Source: Ligula intestinalis (taxonomy: Eukaryota; Platyhelminthes; Cestoda; Diphyllobothriidea; Diphyllobothriidae). Taken from it: a stretch of 64,000 nucleotides of DNA. This document shows positions 1 through 10,700 of the stretch, in pieces. Under the pieces are notes generated by a model. The model was given only the letters and a program-made list of their open reading frames with translations. It did no database searches and was not told the origin of the DNA. Numbering within the stretch: position 1 is the stretch's first letter; every line of letters starts with the position of its first letter. Location of the stretch: positions 7,026,396 through 7,090,395 of the forward strand of contig JAYGXS010000010.1 of the NCBI GenBank assembly GCA_036362985.1. Reading direction: 5' to 3'. Position numbers and translations under genes: made by a program.

Positions 1-1484
1 TTGCCGATCAGTCATTATGCCTTTGCAAGTGCTACTTATGTCTTTTATGATGTAACGCAAATTGAAACTACCAATTAGCGCCTACAGTATATGATTATAT
101 AACTGTAAAAGCACTTAAAACTGCTAATGTTTCTTCGCACATCTTTCTCAAGTCTATGGCGAGCTGAGGGTCCAGTGTTAAAGATTAACTGAATAAATGT
201 GTCCATTTTTACAAAGGATGCCTTTCCTATTAGTCGCTACGCTAATGCCCCAGAAGACCCTGTCATGCAGGACGCAGGAACAGGAAACCTAAATGCTACA
301 GATGGTCCTGTGATAAATTCCAGCGAAATAAACGTAAGAGTTGGAGTTCAATCTAGGTTTTAAATTTCGTCCAGGGCTATGACACGAAAACATGCACTTT
401 TGCACGTGAGGCCGCACATATCACGGGGATCCTTATTTCCGTGGTTCATCCACGTTATTGAATCCCTAAAACACAATTGGATGGACTTATTTCGTAACCT
501 GAAGGCCCTTCAGTTACAGGTCATGCTGTAACTTAGTGTGTTCCTGTGTCAACACCGGTTTTGTTTTTCCAGTACGTGTTAGGAAGAGAAGGCAGAATAG
601 GATATCAGCTAGTACTTTACTGTCACTTCCACTAGTACATCAACACTGTTCCGTGTATCCAGCAGCTTACTTCCTGTTGTCGGTCTCGTCTAGGCAGCAG
701 TCTCGTCTAGGCAGCGTGTCCACACCAGAGTCCCCGTTCTGCTGGCAGCTTCGCTATTTAAGAAGCAGTCGTTGTTGCTCCCCATTGGCTCTCCAAGTGG
801 CCATACGCGCACTCGCGAAAATGCGCCGTGTAGCGTGGCCTCACTGATAGCAGCACTCGGCTCCAGAGTTGACTGATTTCGCGTGTTTTCTTTGTCCTAG
901 TCCAGTCCACCCCTTGAAGATCGCGCGACTTGGACCGTTCTCTGTATGCGCCGAACTGGCCTCACGTGACCTCGTACTGTCTGTCTGTCTGTCTGACGTG
1001 CTCGATCATCTCAACAGGTAATATTCCTGACCAAAACTCGAGAGGGGAACGGCTCGTGGCTCAACCCTAGATACTTGAACATTAACAGGTTCCAAATCTA
1101 AAGAATCCACGTTTGAAACTGAAACCCTGCAGACCTGGCCGACTGATGATGGCCTACAGGCCAGACATTTTCATCTCAGTTTCCATCGTTTGTGCCGAAA
1201 CTACACCTGAGATAGGTTTGTTCTCATGTAGCAGAATTGCCCACTATCCAGTCCACGTAGGTCTTCACAAGGTGCCCAGGAGTTTTCCGCTGACCAAAAC
1301 GTTAAGGTGATAACATAAATTAGCGACTTTTTGACAGGGAGCCCGGGCAAATTTCGGAAAACGTCCATGTTGTACCACTTACACAGGAAACAGTTAAAAT
1401 GGTCTGGCCTTTCATTAGTCGGCCATGTCTCCAGGGACCTCAGGACAGTTCAGCCTATGGTTTTTATTAAGAGCGATTGATGGA
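1..1484. other. No gene recognised; short (CTGT)n tract
   Basis: I see no convincing coding region here. The open frames are short and unlike any family I know. A (CTGT)n microsatellite lies at 977-995. The GC-richer block at 700-1000, with a TATTTAAG stretch near 755, resembles a promoter or LTR. I found no second copy in the window to support an LTR call. Confidence 0.5.
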
Positions 1485-1800
1485 TTTGAATAATTCAGTT
1501 GACCCATTTAATTGTTAGGGGGGGGTAGCAGATTTATTGAATCCAACTGACTCAATTGTGAAAAATTCGCGGCTTTGGTGGGAGCCGACCGAACAGCAGG
1601 GACGTTTTTTGCGTTGCCAACGCCCTACCATTCAGCCGCGAGACTCACAGTGAGCCACTTGAGTCAATCTAACCACCCAACCTAATGCACGAATGTAATC
1701 CAACATAACGGACGCAGTAAGTTGACGGCCCAGGCATGAATTCATACCAGATCCTCTAAAATCCGCCAAAATGACTACAAGACTTACTTATCTTGTTCTG
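1485..1800 (-). repeat. SINE-like repeat, tail segment, - orientation
   Basis: The segment matches, in reverse, parts of the duplicated repeat at 56148-56660. Shared pieces are the block around AATGACTAC at 1768-1776, the AAGTTGAC block near 1719, and the CACAATT / GTGAAAAATT block near 1555. No tRNA-like promoter boxes are visible in this copy, so it looks 5' truncated. It contains a run of G at about 1518-1525. The assignment rests on patchy similarity only. Confidence 0.45.
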
Positions 1801-2574
1801 AGAAAATATGGGAGATTGCTGACTAGTATGGCTAGGCTAAAACCCAAAAATTATATGGAAAAACTTTTTTCCACACATGCCACAATATATGCACGGACTC
1901 TGGTGCATTTTCGTTTCCTTTTAAAGCATGCTAAATCGGCCACGAAGAGACTTCAAGTTTTCTTCGACGAAAACTCTCAAAATTCGGAGGAGCAAGGTCG
2001 GGACTGCGAAGAGACAGGCGATCCCAAATGTGAAACGAAGTCTGCGCTATGGCCACGCTCTCTGCCCTGGATTTTATTCTACGACGCGCGGCAAAATACC
2101 ATATCAACGATGCGCTTTCCTCCTCCCCCTTGCGTCTAGCGTTCGTCGGTGTATCACCGGTAGGCGCCGACTACCCAGACATAAAAGGAAATGTCCCATT
2201 TAATTCTGCGACCCGGAGACCTGGGCAACGGCATCTTAAATGTCACTCTGGCGCAATGCCTGCTAGAGCGTTTCCTGTTCACATCAACTAGCCTAACCAA
2301 CAGAATAAAATGCAAAAAAAGACGGAGAAACACCAGTTTTTTGCGACTGGCTGACTTGGACGGGCACCCCACCCATAGGCGCGTTGCGTTGAAAAGAATT
2401 TGACACAGCCGTTTGCATCGAGGTCCAGTTTTTTCGTCACCAATTTTATCGGCGGTGTTTACGCATTGTCTGCGTGGCCAGGACTGTCGGCGTGAAACCG
2501 TGGCAAATAATAACATACCGTTGGCCATTTCTCACAGGGCTGATGTAGGAAGTGCGTGGGCGGTGTGCACGGTA

Positions 2575-2870
2575 TAGTGAGCTTTAATAGCAACGTGAAC
2601 GGATGAGTGTGTCATTTAACAGATTGGTGTACTGTACACCCCCGATCTGATGCCGACAAGACTAGGGACTCGTAGCTCAATGGTTAGGACGCTTTCCTCT
2701 GACCGGACAGACGCGAGTTCGAAAGTCGAGTGCGGCAGCAATATCAGCAGCAACGCTGGACGACGGCTAATAAGCCAGAAATGGCCATTGTGATGTCCCA
2801 TATTTTTGCTGTTACTGCCCTCCTGCCTATATCCTAGTCACATCCTGGTGGAGGCTTGAATGAGAGCTCT
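2575..2870 (+). repeat. tRNA-derived SINE, unit 1 of a tandem pair
   Basis: A pol III type 2 promoter is visible. The A box TAGCTCAATGG starts at 2673, and a B-box-like GAGTTCGAAAG lies about 45 nt downstream. The unit continues with CAGCAATATCAGCAGCAACG and ends in TATATCCTAGTCAC. The anticodon and acceptor arms do not fold as a real tRNA, so this is a tRNA-derived SINE and not a tRNA gene. A second unit follows with the A box 298 bp downstream. Confidence 0.75.
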
Positions 2871-3200
2871 ACTGGCAGCGTGGAAGGACAAGTGTGTCCT
2901 TTGACAGAATGGTTTACGCGTATCTGCTACGGTATATCCCCGATCTAATACCGGCAAGACTGCGGGCTCGTAGCTCAATGGTTAGGACGTTTGCCTCTGA
3001 CCGGACAGACGCGAGTTTGAAACTATTATGTGGCAGCAATTTAAGCGGCTAAACTGCAGTTAGGTATCACTAAATGACAACGGCCAATGAGCCATAATGA
3101 CCATTCTAGTGTCCCCTGTCTTTGTTGGTAATTTCCTTCTGCCTATATCCTAGTCACCTCATCATGGAGGCACGTGTGAGAGCTCTGATGGCGCGAGTGT
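2871..3200 (+). repeat. tRNA-derived SINE, unit 2 of a tandem pair
   Basis: The A box TAGCTCAATGG starts at 2971, and a decayed B box GAGTTTGAAAC follows. The tail again holds the block TATATCCTAGTCAC. A partial third start (GAGAGCTCTGATGG, about 3178) suggests that the array once ran further. Relatives lie at 25340-25900, 41160-41320 and 56300-56410. Confidence 0.72.
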
Positions 3201-3284
3201 GTACTCTATGAGATCCATGAAGGAGTATCTGCTCATACATATGTACGCTATGGCCAGTCCCGCATGCAACTTCCCTGATGAAAT

Positions 3285-3390
3285 TTAACTTGATAGTTGA
3301 GGATATAGTTAGTCAGGTTATTTTGATCAACTGAGTGTATGGCGTAATAAGAAAGGCATTTGATTGGACAATTGTCCTCCTGGTTAAAGT
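3285..3390 (-). repeat. Interspersed repeat fragment shared with 24036-24145
   Basis: The reverse complement of this segment aligns along about 105 bp with 24036-24145. The best shared block is CACTCAGTTGATCAAAATAACCTG. A weaker third copy lies at about 53320-53440. No protein is recognisable, so the class is unknown. Confidence 0.6.
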
Positions 3391-3599
3391 TATGGAGCGA
3401 AATAGGCACTAATGCTAGCTTTATAACGAGTGAATTTATACTGAAGACATTTTCTATGCTATAAGGTACTATAGAAGCAAAGACTATTAATATGCATTGT
3501 GTTGTGGAAGACTTCCCGAAGAAGTAAAATAATTGGAACAATAAACCGCTACGGAACTGGAAAATGTTGCCCGAATTTGTCCAGACTTGTCAAGCACCG

Positions 3600-4330
3600 G
3601 ATCAATTTGATTATTGTCCTGAGTTTTCGAACTCTTACAGGAATTTATCTTCAGCGATACGAAGCAGCAACCAAAAGGCGGGTAATTATAGGGGCCAAAT
3701 GTCAATCAACTGTCAGCGGTCGTCAAGGGAAAAGACACAGGAACCAGAAGAATAGAGGTCGGGGGCCGAGAGTGGGAGCAATTATAGTGGTAAACGCTTA
3801 TTCAATGTCAGTAAAGATGGCTGTCGTTCGGGTTAATGAGCAGTAATTAGTTTAACGCCTTGTCCCCAGGGTAGCCGTTCCAGGTTGTCCTGCCTCCTCT
3901 TCTGGCCGGTTCTTAGCGGGTTACTGTTCGTTTTCAATTCTGATCGTAAGCGAGGCCTTTTTTAGTCCTTTGCTTACATAATGGCGCAAAACTTGTAGGC
4001 TGCGGGGAGGTCTAGATGCCTGTTGACGGAGTTGGCATCGAGTAGCATGCCTCAAGGTTCAGCCTTTCGGCTTTTGAGTTTCCTCGGCCTATGATAGATG
4101 ATCCTTGAATGTCGAAATTGTGGCCAGTTTCCCCAATGTGTGCTGCAAGCTTCGATTAAGGGTCTAGTTTCTAAGCCACCAGTTTGTGTTCAAGTAGCCG
4201 GGTCAGCAATTTTCGGCCTGTTTCTCCCACATAATTGCAACCTATCTTGAAGACAACTGCAGAGGTATCGGTAGTGAGCAGTCTGTCTTTGGGTTGCATC
4301 ACACGCGGGCGTATTGTTGCTTCAGGTAAA
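3600..4330 (-). mobile_element. Penelope-like element family B, 3' end (GIY-YIG region to terminal repeat), decayed
   Basis: Read on the - strand from 4330, the translation gives VMQPKDRL, then a GIY-YIG-like NYVGETGRKLLTRLLEHKL, then GHNFDIQGSSII. This is the order seen in the C-terminal endonuclease of Penelope-like retroelements. Stop codons and frameshifts break it. It runs into a terminal repeat that ends in a degenerate hammerhead motif at 3617-3658. The copy at 12960-13690 has the same layout. The reverse transcriptase part is absent. Confidence 0.85.
3617..3658 (-). ncRNA. Hammerhead-ribozyme-like motif, family B, degenerate
   Basis: On the - strand the core reads CTGAAGA, a stem II region, then GAAAAC TC AGGAC. 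It aligns base for base with the better copy at 61198-61237. The core G of CUGANGA is changed (GAAGA), and stem III has mutated from AGCU. It is probably inactive. It sits in the 3' terminal repeat of a PLE. Confidence 0.6.
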
Positions 4331-5335
4331 CGAGGCAACAAGATCTTCAGGTGTATTAAAAAAAACTACCAAAGTCTCAAATTTAATTTGGACATTAACT
4401 TGGAGAAGATAACGTGCACAGACCTTCGTCAGATAAATATCTAATAAAAGCACTTTTTGAAGAGTTAATCTAGCATAGAAAGTTTTTATTAATCTGAGGA
4501 ATAACAATATCAGAATTTCATTGCGGACGTTATTTATTCTGGACAATATGGTTTGCTGTTTTGAAGCATTTCTTAATGCGATCCACATGACCATTTTCTC
4601 AAGAATGAATTTGCGAAAACTAATTTTACGGTAAATGCTCTTTATCTATATCTTAATTTGAAGGTTTTGATGCATATGACGAATAGATGCGCAATTTATG
4701 TATGAACACGTAAAGAGAATTCAAACGCCGGAAATTATGCCAGACTTTATCGGATGATAACAGGTATCCATTTAGGGTTATATGTATGAAATATTTTGAA
4801 AAATAAGGTTCTTGTTATACAAATAATAAGTTTACGTTTCGTGTTCAACTTACAAAAATATTCAAATTTATTATTCTAATGTTTTTTTATTTTTTATTAA
4901 CGTCAGAAAATTTTTGTTTTTCTTAACATACATTAAGTAGTTCTTATAGTTTTACTAATATGTCTGATTCTGCTCCTTATTATTTCTTAGATTTCGTGAA
5001 TTTGTTGATCCCGGTATGCTAGTAATGATCAAACTTTTACAAGCTTAGACATGCTGCATGCCGCACTCGCCATACCGTATATTACGCTTTTATTTACAGT
5101 TAATTGCAAATTGCGAAGGCATCCGGCATTCAGCTAAGACTGAATGCAGCACAATCTTAAGGCAACACCGTTTGTTTTTGTTTCTGCGAATTAAAATATA
5201 TTATGATGTTCCATCTAAGGCAGTTATATCACGACAAGTGGATCAACTGCGGTGTTCCGATTAAGAATCGGGAGACTCTCTGACATGCAGGACCAGGTAT
5301 CAATTGTCAAGTGCTATAGCAGGGCATTTTCGAGC
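4331..5335. other. AT-rich stretch, no gene recognised
   Basis: The sequence is strongly AT-rich with short frames only. I see no coding signature and no repeat shared with the rest of the window. Confidence 0.5.
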
Positions 5336-5360
5336 AGAAGAAGAAGAAGAAGAAGAAGAA

Positions 5361-5395
<35 letters not shown>

Positions 5396-5474
5396 GGATG
5401 AGGAGGAGGAGGAGGCGGCGGAGGATGAGGATAATAATAATTATAATAATAATGAAGATGAAGATGATAAAGTA
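5336..5474 (+). repeat. Compound triplet microsatellite
   Basis: Runs of AAG/GAA pass into GAT, then GAG/GGC, then ATA-type triplets, ending with GAAGATGAAGATGATAA. The total is about 135 bp. In one frame it would encode acidic residues, but no longer ORF contains it. It is a length-variable locus. Confidence 0.9.
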
Positions 5475-5799
5475 TAGAAAATAAGATCTAGCTGGTAGCG
5501 TTTTTTAAGTAAGTGAGAATGAGCATACCAAGGTGAATGCTGCATGCATACGAGTGCCGAGACGTTTTCATGATGGTTGAACACGTGTGGTCGAGTTCTT
5601 CGATGTTACCAGCGTGGGCTGCAGGCAACTACATGAATTGTAGAACATTTTGGGATCGGAGCGGCGCATAAACCTTATTATACAATTATACAGTAAATCA
5701 TGAAGTCCAGAGACCCACTCACAGCAATCGAACAACCAGCTGTGCCGTGCAGCCTACCCTGCGAAAACTGCAAGGCAAGCTATGTTGTTTAAACGGGCA

Positions 5800-6550
5800 A
5801 ACGCCTGGGCACAAGATTGCACAAATATTAACTCGCAAGCAATCGCAAGGACAAGCTGTATTTGATCTATGCAGCAGCTGTAACATGACCACGCGTTTAA
5901 GACATCAGGGGTAATTTGCATAGTCAATGAGAAAAATGGCTTAAATAATGTTGAAAAGTCTTCCACAGGCACAATCAACAGAAATTTAGACTTGAATCCT
6001 ATCTACCAGGCACTTCGCACAAGGCTTGGGTCAAGTCAGCCTAGGCCAGTAGGCCAAACGAATTCGCAATACTGAGCGCCTACGCTCATAGAAAATAGGA
6101 ATGGAGGTTTGGGGTCACGCGGCGAACATCAAACGCTGTTACTGTCGCACACATGAGCGAAGAACAGTTCAGGTGAACAACGACGAGAGATCAGCCCACC
6201 GCTTGACAGGGAGGAAGCCAGCAAGCATATTAACTCGCCTCTAAATATGCTGACTGCAAATGAGACGAAGTTCACGCAATCTCACCAGCAGCCAACCTCC
6301 GGGAGACCAAATGAAGTCAGCAGCGAACAGGCAGGTCAATGTTCGCGTGTTCAGCATGGATATAATACGAGGCATGCAGCAAAGCTGGCTAACTCAAGCC
6401 TACCATAGGCAGCAACTACAATACTCTAAGGATGGAAGCGGGAAGATTTCCGAATTTTCAGTTCAAATATAAATTGGTCCATGAACCCCCTGTCTTCTTC
6501 TTCGTTATCTTTGGGAGATGATGACACGAAAAAATAGCTGGACCCCGAAT
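5800..6550 (+). repeat. Unclassified interspersed repeat R700, copy 1
   Basis: The segment aligns over its whole length with 32745-33515, in the same orientation. Both begin at GCAAACGCCTGGGCACAAGA. Further shared blocks include AGCAACTACAATAC near 6412 / 33376 and ATTTGGTCCATGAA near 6474. No reading frame is conserved between the copies, so it is probably non-coding or a 5' region. Copy 2 abuts the 3' end of a PLE-A on its minus side. Confidence 0.7.
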
Positions 6551-7609
6551 CTTCCGGCATGTATATAAAGCATGTATTGAAGTATTGGTTCATGTACGCC
6601 TGTGGTAGCACGTTAGGTCTTTTTAAATTTCAACTAAAGAGACGTGTAGGTTTATTTAAATAAAAGATTGCAATTGCGATATTGTAAGATAGGCAAATGC
6701 CCATTCAAAAGATAAATTGGATAAGATGTGTCTGCTTTCGATAATGTTTTTTCCGGCCTGTACTTTTAGATGGTGATGTGGCTAGGTAAAAAATGCGGAA
6801 TGGTAGAAACCATTCGTGTGGCTGTCATTGTTTGGGGGTGAAAACGTAGTAAAAGCAATCAAATTAGTGTTATCTGATCGCAGGCAAACAGCTGCTCGCA
6901 ATTGTGCTTTTTTTAAAATTTTTAAGTGGCCGTTTATGGAACTTTGAAAATACATATTCATTCAAAATTATGTTTGTAAATTATGTAGCCTAGCCCGCAT
7001 TTTCTGATATATATTATGAAACCTATAAGACGTCTTCTTACAAACATATTGAAGTGTGTGAGCTTCCTTGCTGTTAGTTAAGCATGTAGTTTAAAAACTC
7101 TGAACTCGGGCTGAACAACAAATTTGGATCAAAAATATTCAAAATGGGCAAAAACTTGTAAGGTGGGAGTCAAAACTATAAAGAAGGCATATGTTGCTCA
7201 CAGCTTTAAACCAAATAAGGATACTTTAATGTATGCCATCTACAAAATATATTTTAACTTGTCAAGGCACATACATTTTAAGTGCAAAATTACAATATAC
7301 ATAGGTTTATATTTTTTTAGACTGGTTGTTTTGCCAGCAACATTATGTTACTGAAATATCTGCAAACAAAACTAGAATTCTGCTAAAGTAATCCCTTTGA
7401 CAAAAAAACATTTCAGAATTTTCATTTAGCGTAGAGCATTTGCATTAAACCTACTATAATAGTAAACTTGCCATGGCGTTTAACAGGAAAAGTAAGGCCT
7501 ATTTGAATAAGCATCCAGCATATTTGTACCACGTAGTTGAATCGTAGAAAAAGAAACAGACCTGTCAATCCCAGTGTGCAAAAGCGCAGTTTTTGTGGCG
7601 TTAGAGTTT
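6551..7609. other. AT-rich stretch, no gene recognised
   Basis: There are no family-level matches in translation and no repeat partner inside the window. Confidence 0.45.
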
Positions 7610-8025
7610 GCTAGAAATACTTTTCCGACAGAAAAACCAGTATATTAAACAACTGAGGCAAATATTTGTATCTCAGGTGTGTGTAGAAGTAGATGAGAGC
7701 AGAAAGCGTGTCGATTACCGAAATCATGGGTTAATTCGTCTGAGCTTTCAACCTCTGAATGTAGTCCAGCTTCGGAGATAAAAGCGTTAACGAAAAGCAA
7801 ATAACAGTTGCAGTGGGTGTTCCGTCTCTTGACTTTTCCGACTGTACCCAGCAGCCGCGTGGGCGCCAAAACCAGTGATAACGACTATCAAGGTGGTACG
7901 GTATTACAAAGCAAATATAATAAAGGGTTAACAGTATACAAACCTCAATAAAAAGCATACCAAGTCCAGAGCAAAAATAATATATACAAGGGAACGACAA
8001 AAGTTCAGGAATAGCGCCACGCAGG
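7610..8025 (-). repeat. PLE family C terminal repeat, copy 1
   Basis: The first 285 bp are closely similar to 9045-9320 in the same orientation. The part from about 7820 onward also resembles 47440-47660. A degenerate hammerhead-like motif lies on the - strand at 7737-7778. This supports a Penelope-like terminal repeat rather than a coding region. Its right end meets the foldback element. Confidence 0.65.
7737..7778 (-). ncRNA. Degenerate hammerhead-like motif, family C
   Basis: The - strand reads TTATCTC, CGAAGC, GGACTACATT, then GGTTGAAAGCTCAGACG. The GAAAGCTCAGA half is intact, with stem III AGCU and the UC/A cleavage context. The CUGANGA half has decayed to CCGAAGC. It is identified by alignment to 10622-10663, where that half is nearly intact. 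It is not expected to cleave. Confidence 0.45.
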
Positions 8026-8033
8026 ATGAAACT

Positions 8034-8985
8034 ACTAATACTCTTCCGCTAATCGGAATTGACTTCAGTTGTCATACTGATTATCATGTTGTGTATTCTG
8101 AAGTCGTTTCAGTCAGAATTAAAAGCCGGATTTTTAACGAACTCCGTTCTAAATCCTAGCAACGCGTATCTATTGCAAAAAATGACTACTTTAGTAGCAT
8201 GCCTTTTTATCATTGCTTTTGACTGCTTTTATAAATTCAAATATAATTGATGGTAAAAATGCACAAGAAAAGTATTGTTTGTACTTGTTTGATAGCAAAT
8301 TACACGTTCTTTAAATTTTATTCTCTAAGAAATGGTAGCTTTCGGTTTTAAAAAAGTTGCCCAATTGCCGAAAAATTTTCTCAATGAGTGAATGCTACAC
8401 TTAAATTCAAGGTTTAAAAATGCGCACTCTGTGCATCCTTTTTAAGGAAATTTACAGTTTCGCCTTAAGTTTGAGTAAGATGGCATCTAGTAGTCATCAA
8501 ATACTCAAATAGATTCGGAACATATTTTATGCAACGAAGGCAGCACTAATAAATTGACGGATACCATTTAGTATGGATGAAGACCTAACAATCGTAAAAA
8601 GCTCATAATTAGCAATTAATTTAAAACTGAAAGTTACCCTTTCTTTTAGTATAAAATTTAAAGAACGCGTAATTTGCTATCGAACAAGTACAACAAGTAA
8701 TTTTTTCATGCAGGCTTTCCGCAAAGTAATTTTGAATTTATAAAGGCAGTCCAAGTCAATGATAAAAAGGCATACTACTTAAGCAGCCAGTTTTTACTAC
8801 AGATACGCTTTACTAGGAGTGAGATCGAAGCTCGTTAAAAAGCCGGCTTCCTATCCTGAATGAAATCTCTTCAGAATACACTACAAGATAATCAGTATCA
8901 CAACTGGCGTCAATTACGATTAGCGAAAGAGTATTAGTCTTTCGCAGATGTCAAAATATTGCATGATCAACGGCGTCTTCTGTAG
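8034..8985. mobile_element. Foldback (long inverted repeat) element, copy 1
   Basis: The left arm from CTAATACTCTTCCGCTAATCG reappears inverted on the right as CGATTAGCGAAAGAGTATTAG at about 8920-8938. The arms match inward through blocks such as GCCGGATTTTTAACGAACTC / GAAGCTCGTTAAAAAGCCGG and the TTTAAATTTTATTCTC region. They are nearly 400 bp each, with a short centre near 8460-8570. There is no ORF of note. A copy of the same layout lies at 54754-55722 and a divergent one at 58035-58998. The outer 50-60 bp of the left arm are missing here. It is a non-autonomous DNA element, and its superfamily cannot be told by eye. Confidence 0.85.
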
Positions 8986-9044
8986 TCTTGAGAAGCCTTG
9001 TGTGTGTTTGTAGGAGAGGGGGTTGGCTCCACCAGGATAACTTT

Positions 9045-9324
9045 TTCGACAGAGAAACCGGTACATTAAACAACTGAGGCGAACATTCACATCTCAGGTG
9101 TGTGTAGATGAAGATGAGAGCAGAAAGAATGTTGATTACTGAAATCATGGGTTGACTTGTCTAAGCTTTCCAACTCCTAGTGTAGTCCAGCTTCGGAGAT
9201 AAAAGCAACAACGAAAAGCAAACAACAGTTATAGTGGGTGTTTCGCCTCTTGACTTCTTCGACTCTGTCCAGCAGCCACGCGTTCGCCAAAACCAGTGAT
9301 GACAACTATCAAGGTGGTAAAGAC
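9045..9324 (-). repeat. PLE family C terminal repeat, copy 2
   Basis: This is a direct repeat of 7610-7895. Shared blocks include TTAAACAACTGAGGC, TGTAGTCCAGCTTCGGAGAT and CCAAAACCAGTGAT. It holds a degenerate hammerhead-like motif (- strand, 9158-9200). It abuts a GIY-YIG coding remnant on the opposite strand, so the two pieces are inverted relative to each other. Confidence 0.65.
9158..9200 (-). ncRNA. Degenerate hammerhead-like motif, family C
   Basis: The - strand reads TTATCTC, CGAAGC, GGACTACACTAGGAGTT, GGAAAGCTTAGACA. It has the same decay of the CUGANGA box as the 7.74-kb copy, plus a C-to-T change at the cleavage triplet. Confidence 0.42.
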
Positions 9325-9780
9325 TGGCTTCCGTTGAAGGCCACATCAACGTGCATATACACCTCTACTTGCTTCTGTAGAGCAGCATATGTTGGCCGAA
9401 CAACGAGGCGCCTGAAAAAGAGAGTACGTGAACACGTACCGGCATGGTTAAGCAAAGGAGGAACTTAATCGATCTCGAGCTATATCCTCGCTCACCTTGT
9501 AGATACGAATAATCGAGTCGATACCAAAAAGGCCTTTCACGTTGTCTACCGGGCACCATCTAACTTTTCCAAAGCTCTACGCCAAACAGGGCTCGCAACA
9601 GCTAAATCAGTAGCTTTAAGGCTAGAAATTCCAGTGCTGTATTGTCAGAAGACGCTGAAACAAGCTCTTACACTTTCATGGCCTACACTGACACCAGGTG
9701 GCGATAGCATTTCACCCCTACCAACAAGTGACAATCCCTCAACCAACAGGCTGACATGGCCTACATGCGCAAACTGACAT
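9325..9780 (+). mobile_element. Penelope-like element family C, GIY-YIG endonuclease remnant
   Basis: The translation shows TCFCRAAYVGRTTRRLKKRV and REHVPAWL, a GIY-YIG nuclease with the Tyr-Val-Gly and Arg spacing of PLE C-termini. A stop after KGGT is followed in the same region by EIPVLYCQKTLKQALTLSWP, which matches the basic tail of this type. The reverse transcriptase is absent. The group differs from families A, B and D in its AAYVGRT and REHVPAWL motifs. Confidence 0.8.
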
Positions 9781-10020
9781 AGTCCGCGTTGGCCAATCAG
9801 CGCCCGTGTTAGATAGTTATTGATTTTTCTTCCTATTCAAACTTAAATTGTTATGTACAGCGTCAATTTCCCTTGCAAATGTTTGGTCTGATTAAGAGTT
9901 GCTGAAAACAATTGTTTGCCATGAACTGACTTTTATATGATTTCAAGAGCCAATTCATGTAGCCTCAAGATTGGTTTGAAAGACTAGTGCGAATGGGGGG
10001 CATATGAAATCGTCAGCTGT

Positions 10021-10034
10021 GGAGGGGGGGGGGG
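10021..10034 (+). repeat. Poly-G tract
   Basis: An almost pure run of G (GGAGGGGGGGGGGG). It may be a sequencing-difficult spot, and frames spanning it are not reliable. Confidence 0.8.
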
Positions 10035-10439
10035 GTGACTGGAAGAGTTGTTCTCGGAGTAACCGCAGCAACTGGGTCACGAAGGGGGACGAGGGAACAG
10101 ATAGGTGGCGTGTTAATTCACGGTGTTCTTAATGCGTAATTGACAATGTGAAAGTATCAAATGGGAAAATGTACAGAAGGCACCAAGCGGGGAGTATTCA
10201 GTCATGGGCGGAAAGCCTTCCAGAGGGAAGGAGGCAGCCTTCGAATGAGGAAAACAATCATTCTGCAGGTTGGACGGGAGTTTTGTCGGAAAAGAAATGT
10301 GGGAAATTCCAAACTTGTTCAGTCGGAAATAACTGTGGGCATTTACCAATCAACCACTAGTTTTTATCATCCGCAGGGTAATATATGCTGGTGCTAGACC
10401 GATAGATCACTTGGCTGCGATCTCATCTGAAGCTCAGGT

Positions 10440-10700
10440 GTCAAGCAATTCGCTGAATGTCTTGCTGCCGGTGTGGGCAATTACCTTCCTGACTGCGAAG
10501 TTAAACCCGTCTGAGAACTTAGGCAACCGAATTATAAATGTAGCAACGGCATACATTACTCTGCGCAGGCATCTCCTGGCTGACAACACTGGCGGTAGCT
10601 TGGCACCTGCTGACTTGTTATATCTCTGACGCTGGACTTCAGTGAGAGTTGGAAATCTCAGACTAAGTAGCCATTGATTCCATGCAAACAACATACGTTC
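10440..10700 (+). repeat. Probable PLE family C terminal repeat, + orientation
   Basis: The part from 10615 to about 10685 aligns with the reverse complements of 7725-7785 and 9145-9205, including the hammerhead motif and the following CCATGATT-like block. The upstream limit is a guess. Confidence 0.45.
10622..10663 (+). ncRNA. Hammerhead-like motif, family C, best copy
   Basis: The order is ATCT, CTGACGC, GGACTTCAGTGAGAGTTG, GAAATCTC, AGAC. The conserved box reads CUGACGC in place of CUGACGA. Stem I is UCU/AGA. GAAA and the UC cleavage context are present, and stem III (AUCU) has lost the pairing of AGCU. Stem II is weak (ACU/AGU). Recognisable as a relic, with unlikely activity. Confidence 0.55.

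Noticed and set aside
700..1020. LTR with promoter
   Set aside because: A TATTTAAG and a GC-rich leader look promising, but no second copy, primer-binding site or pol follows.
2665..2740. tRNA gene
   Set aside because: A and B boxes are present, but the acceptor and anticodon arms do not pair and the same unit recurs as a repeat. It is a tRNA-derived SINE.
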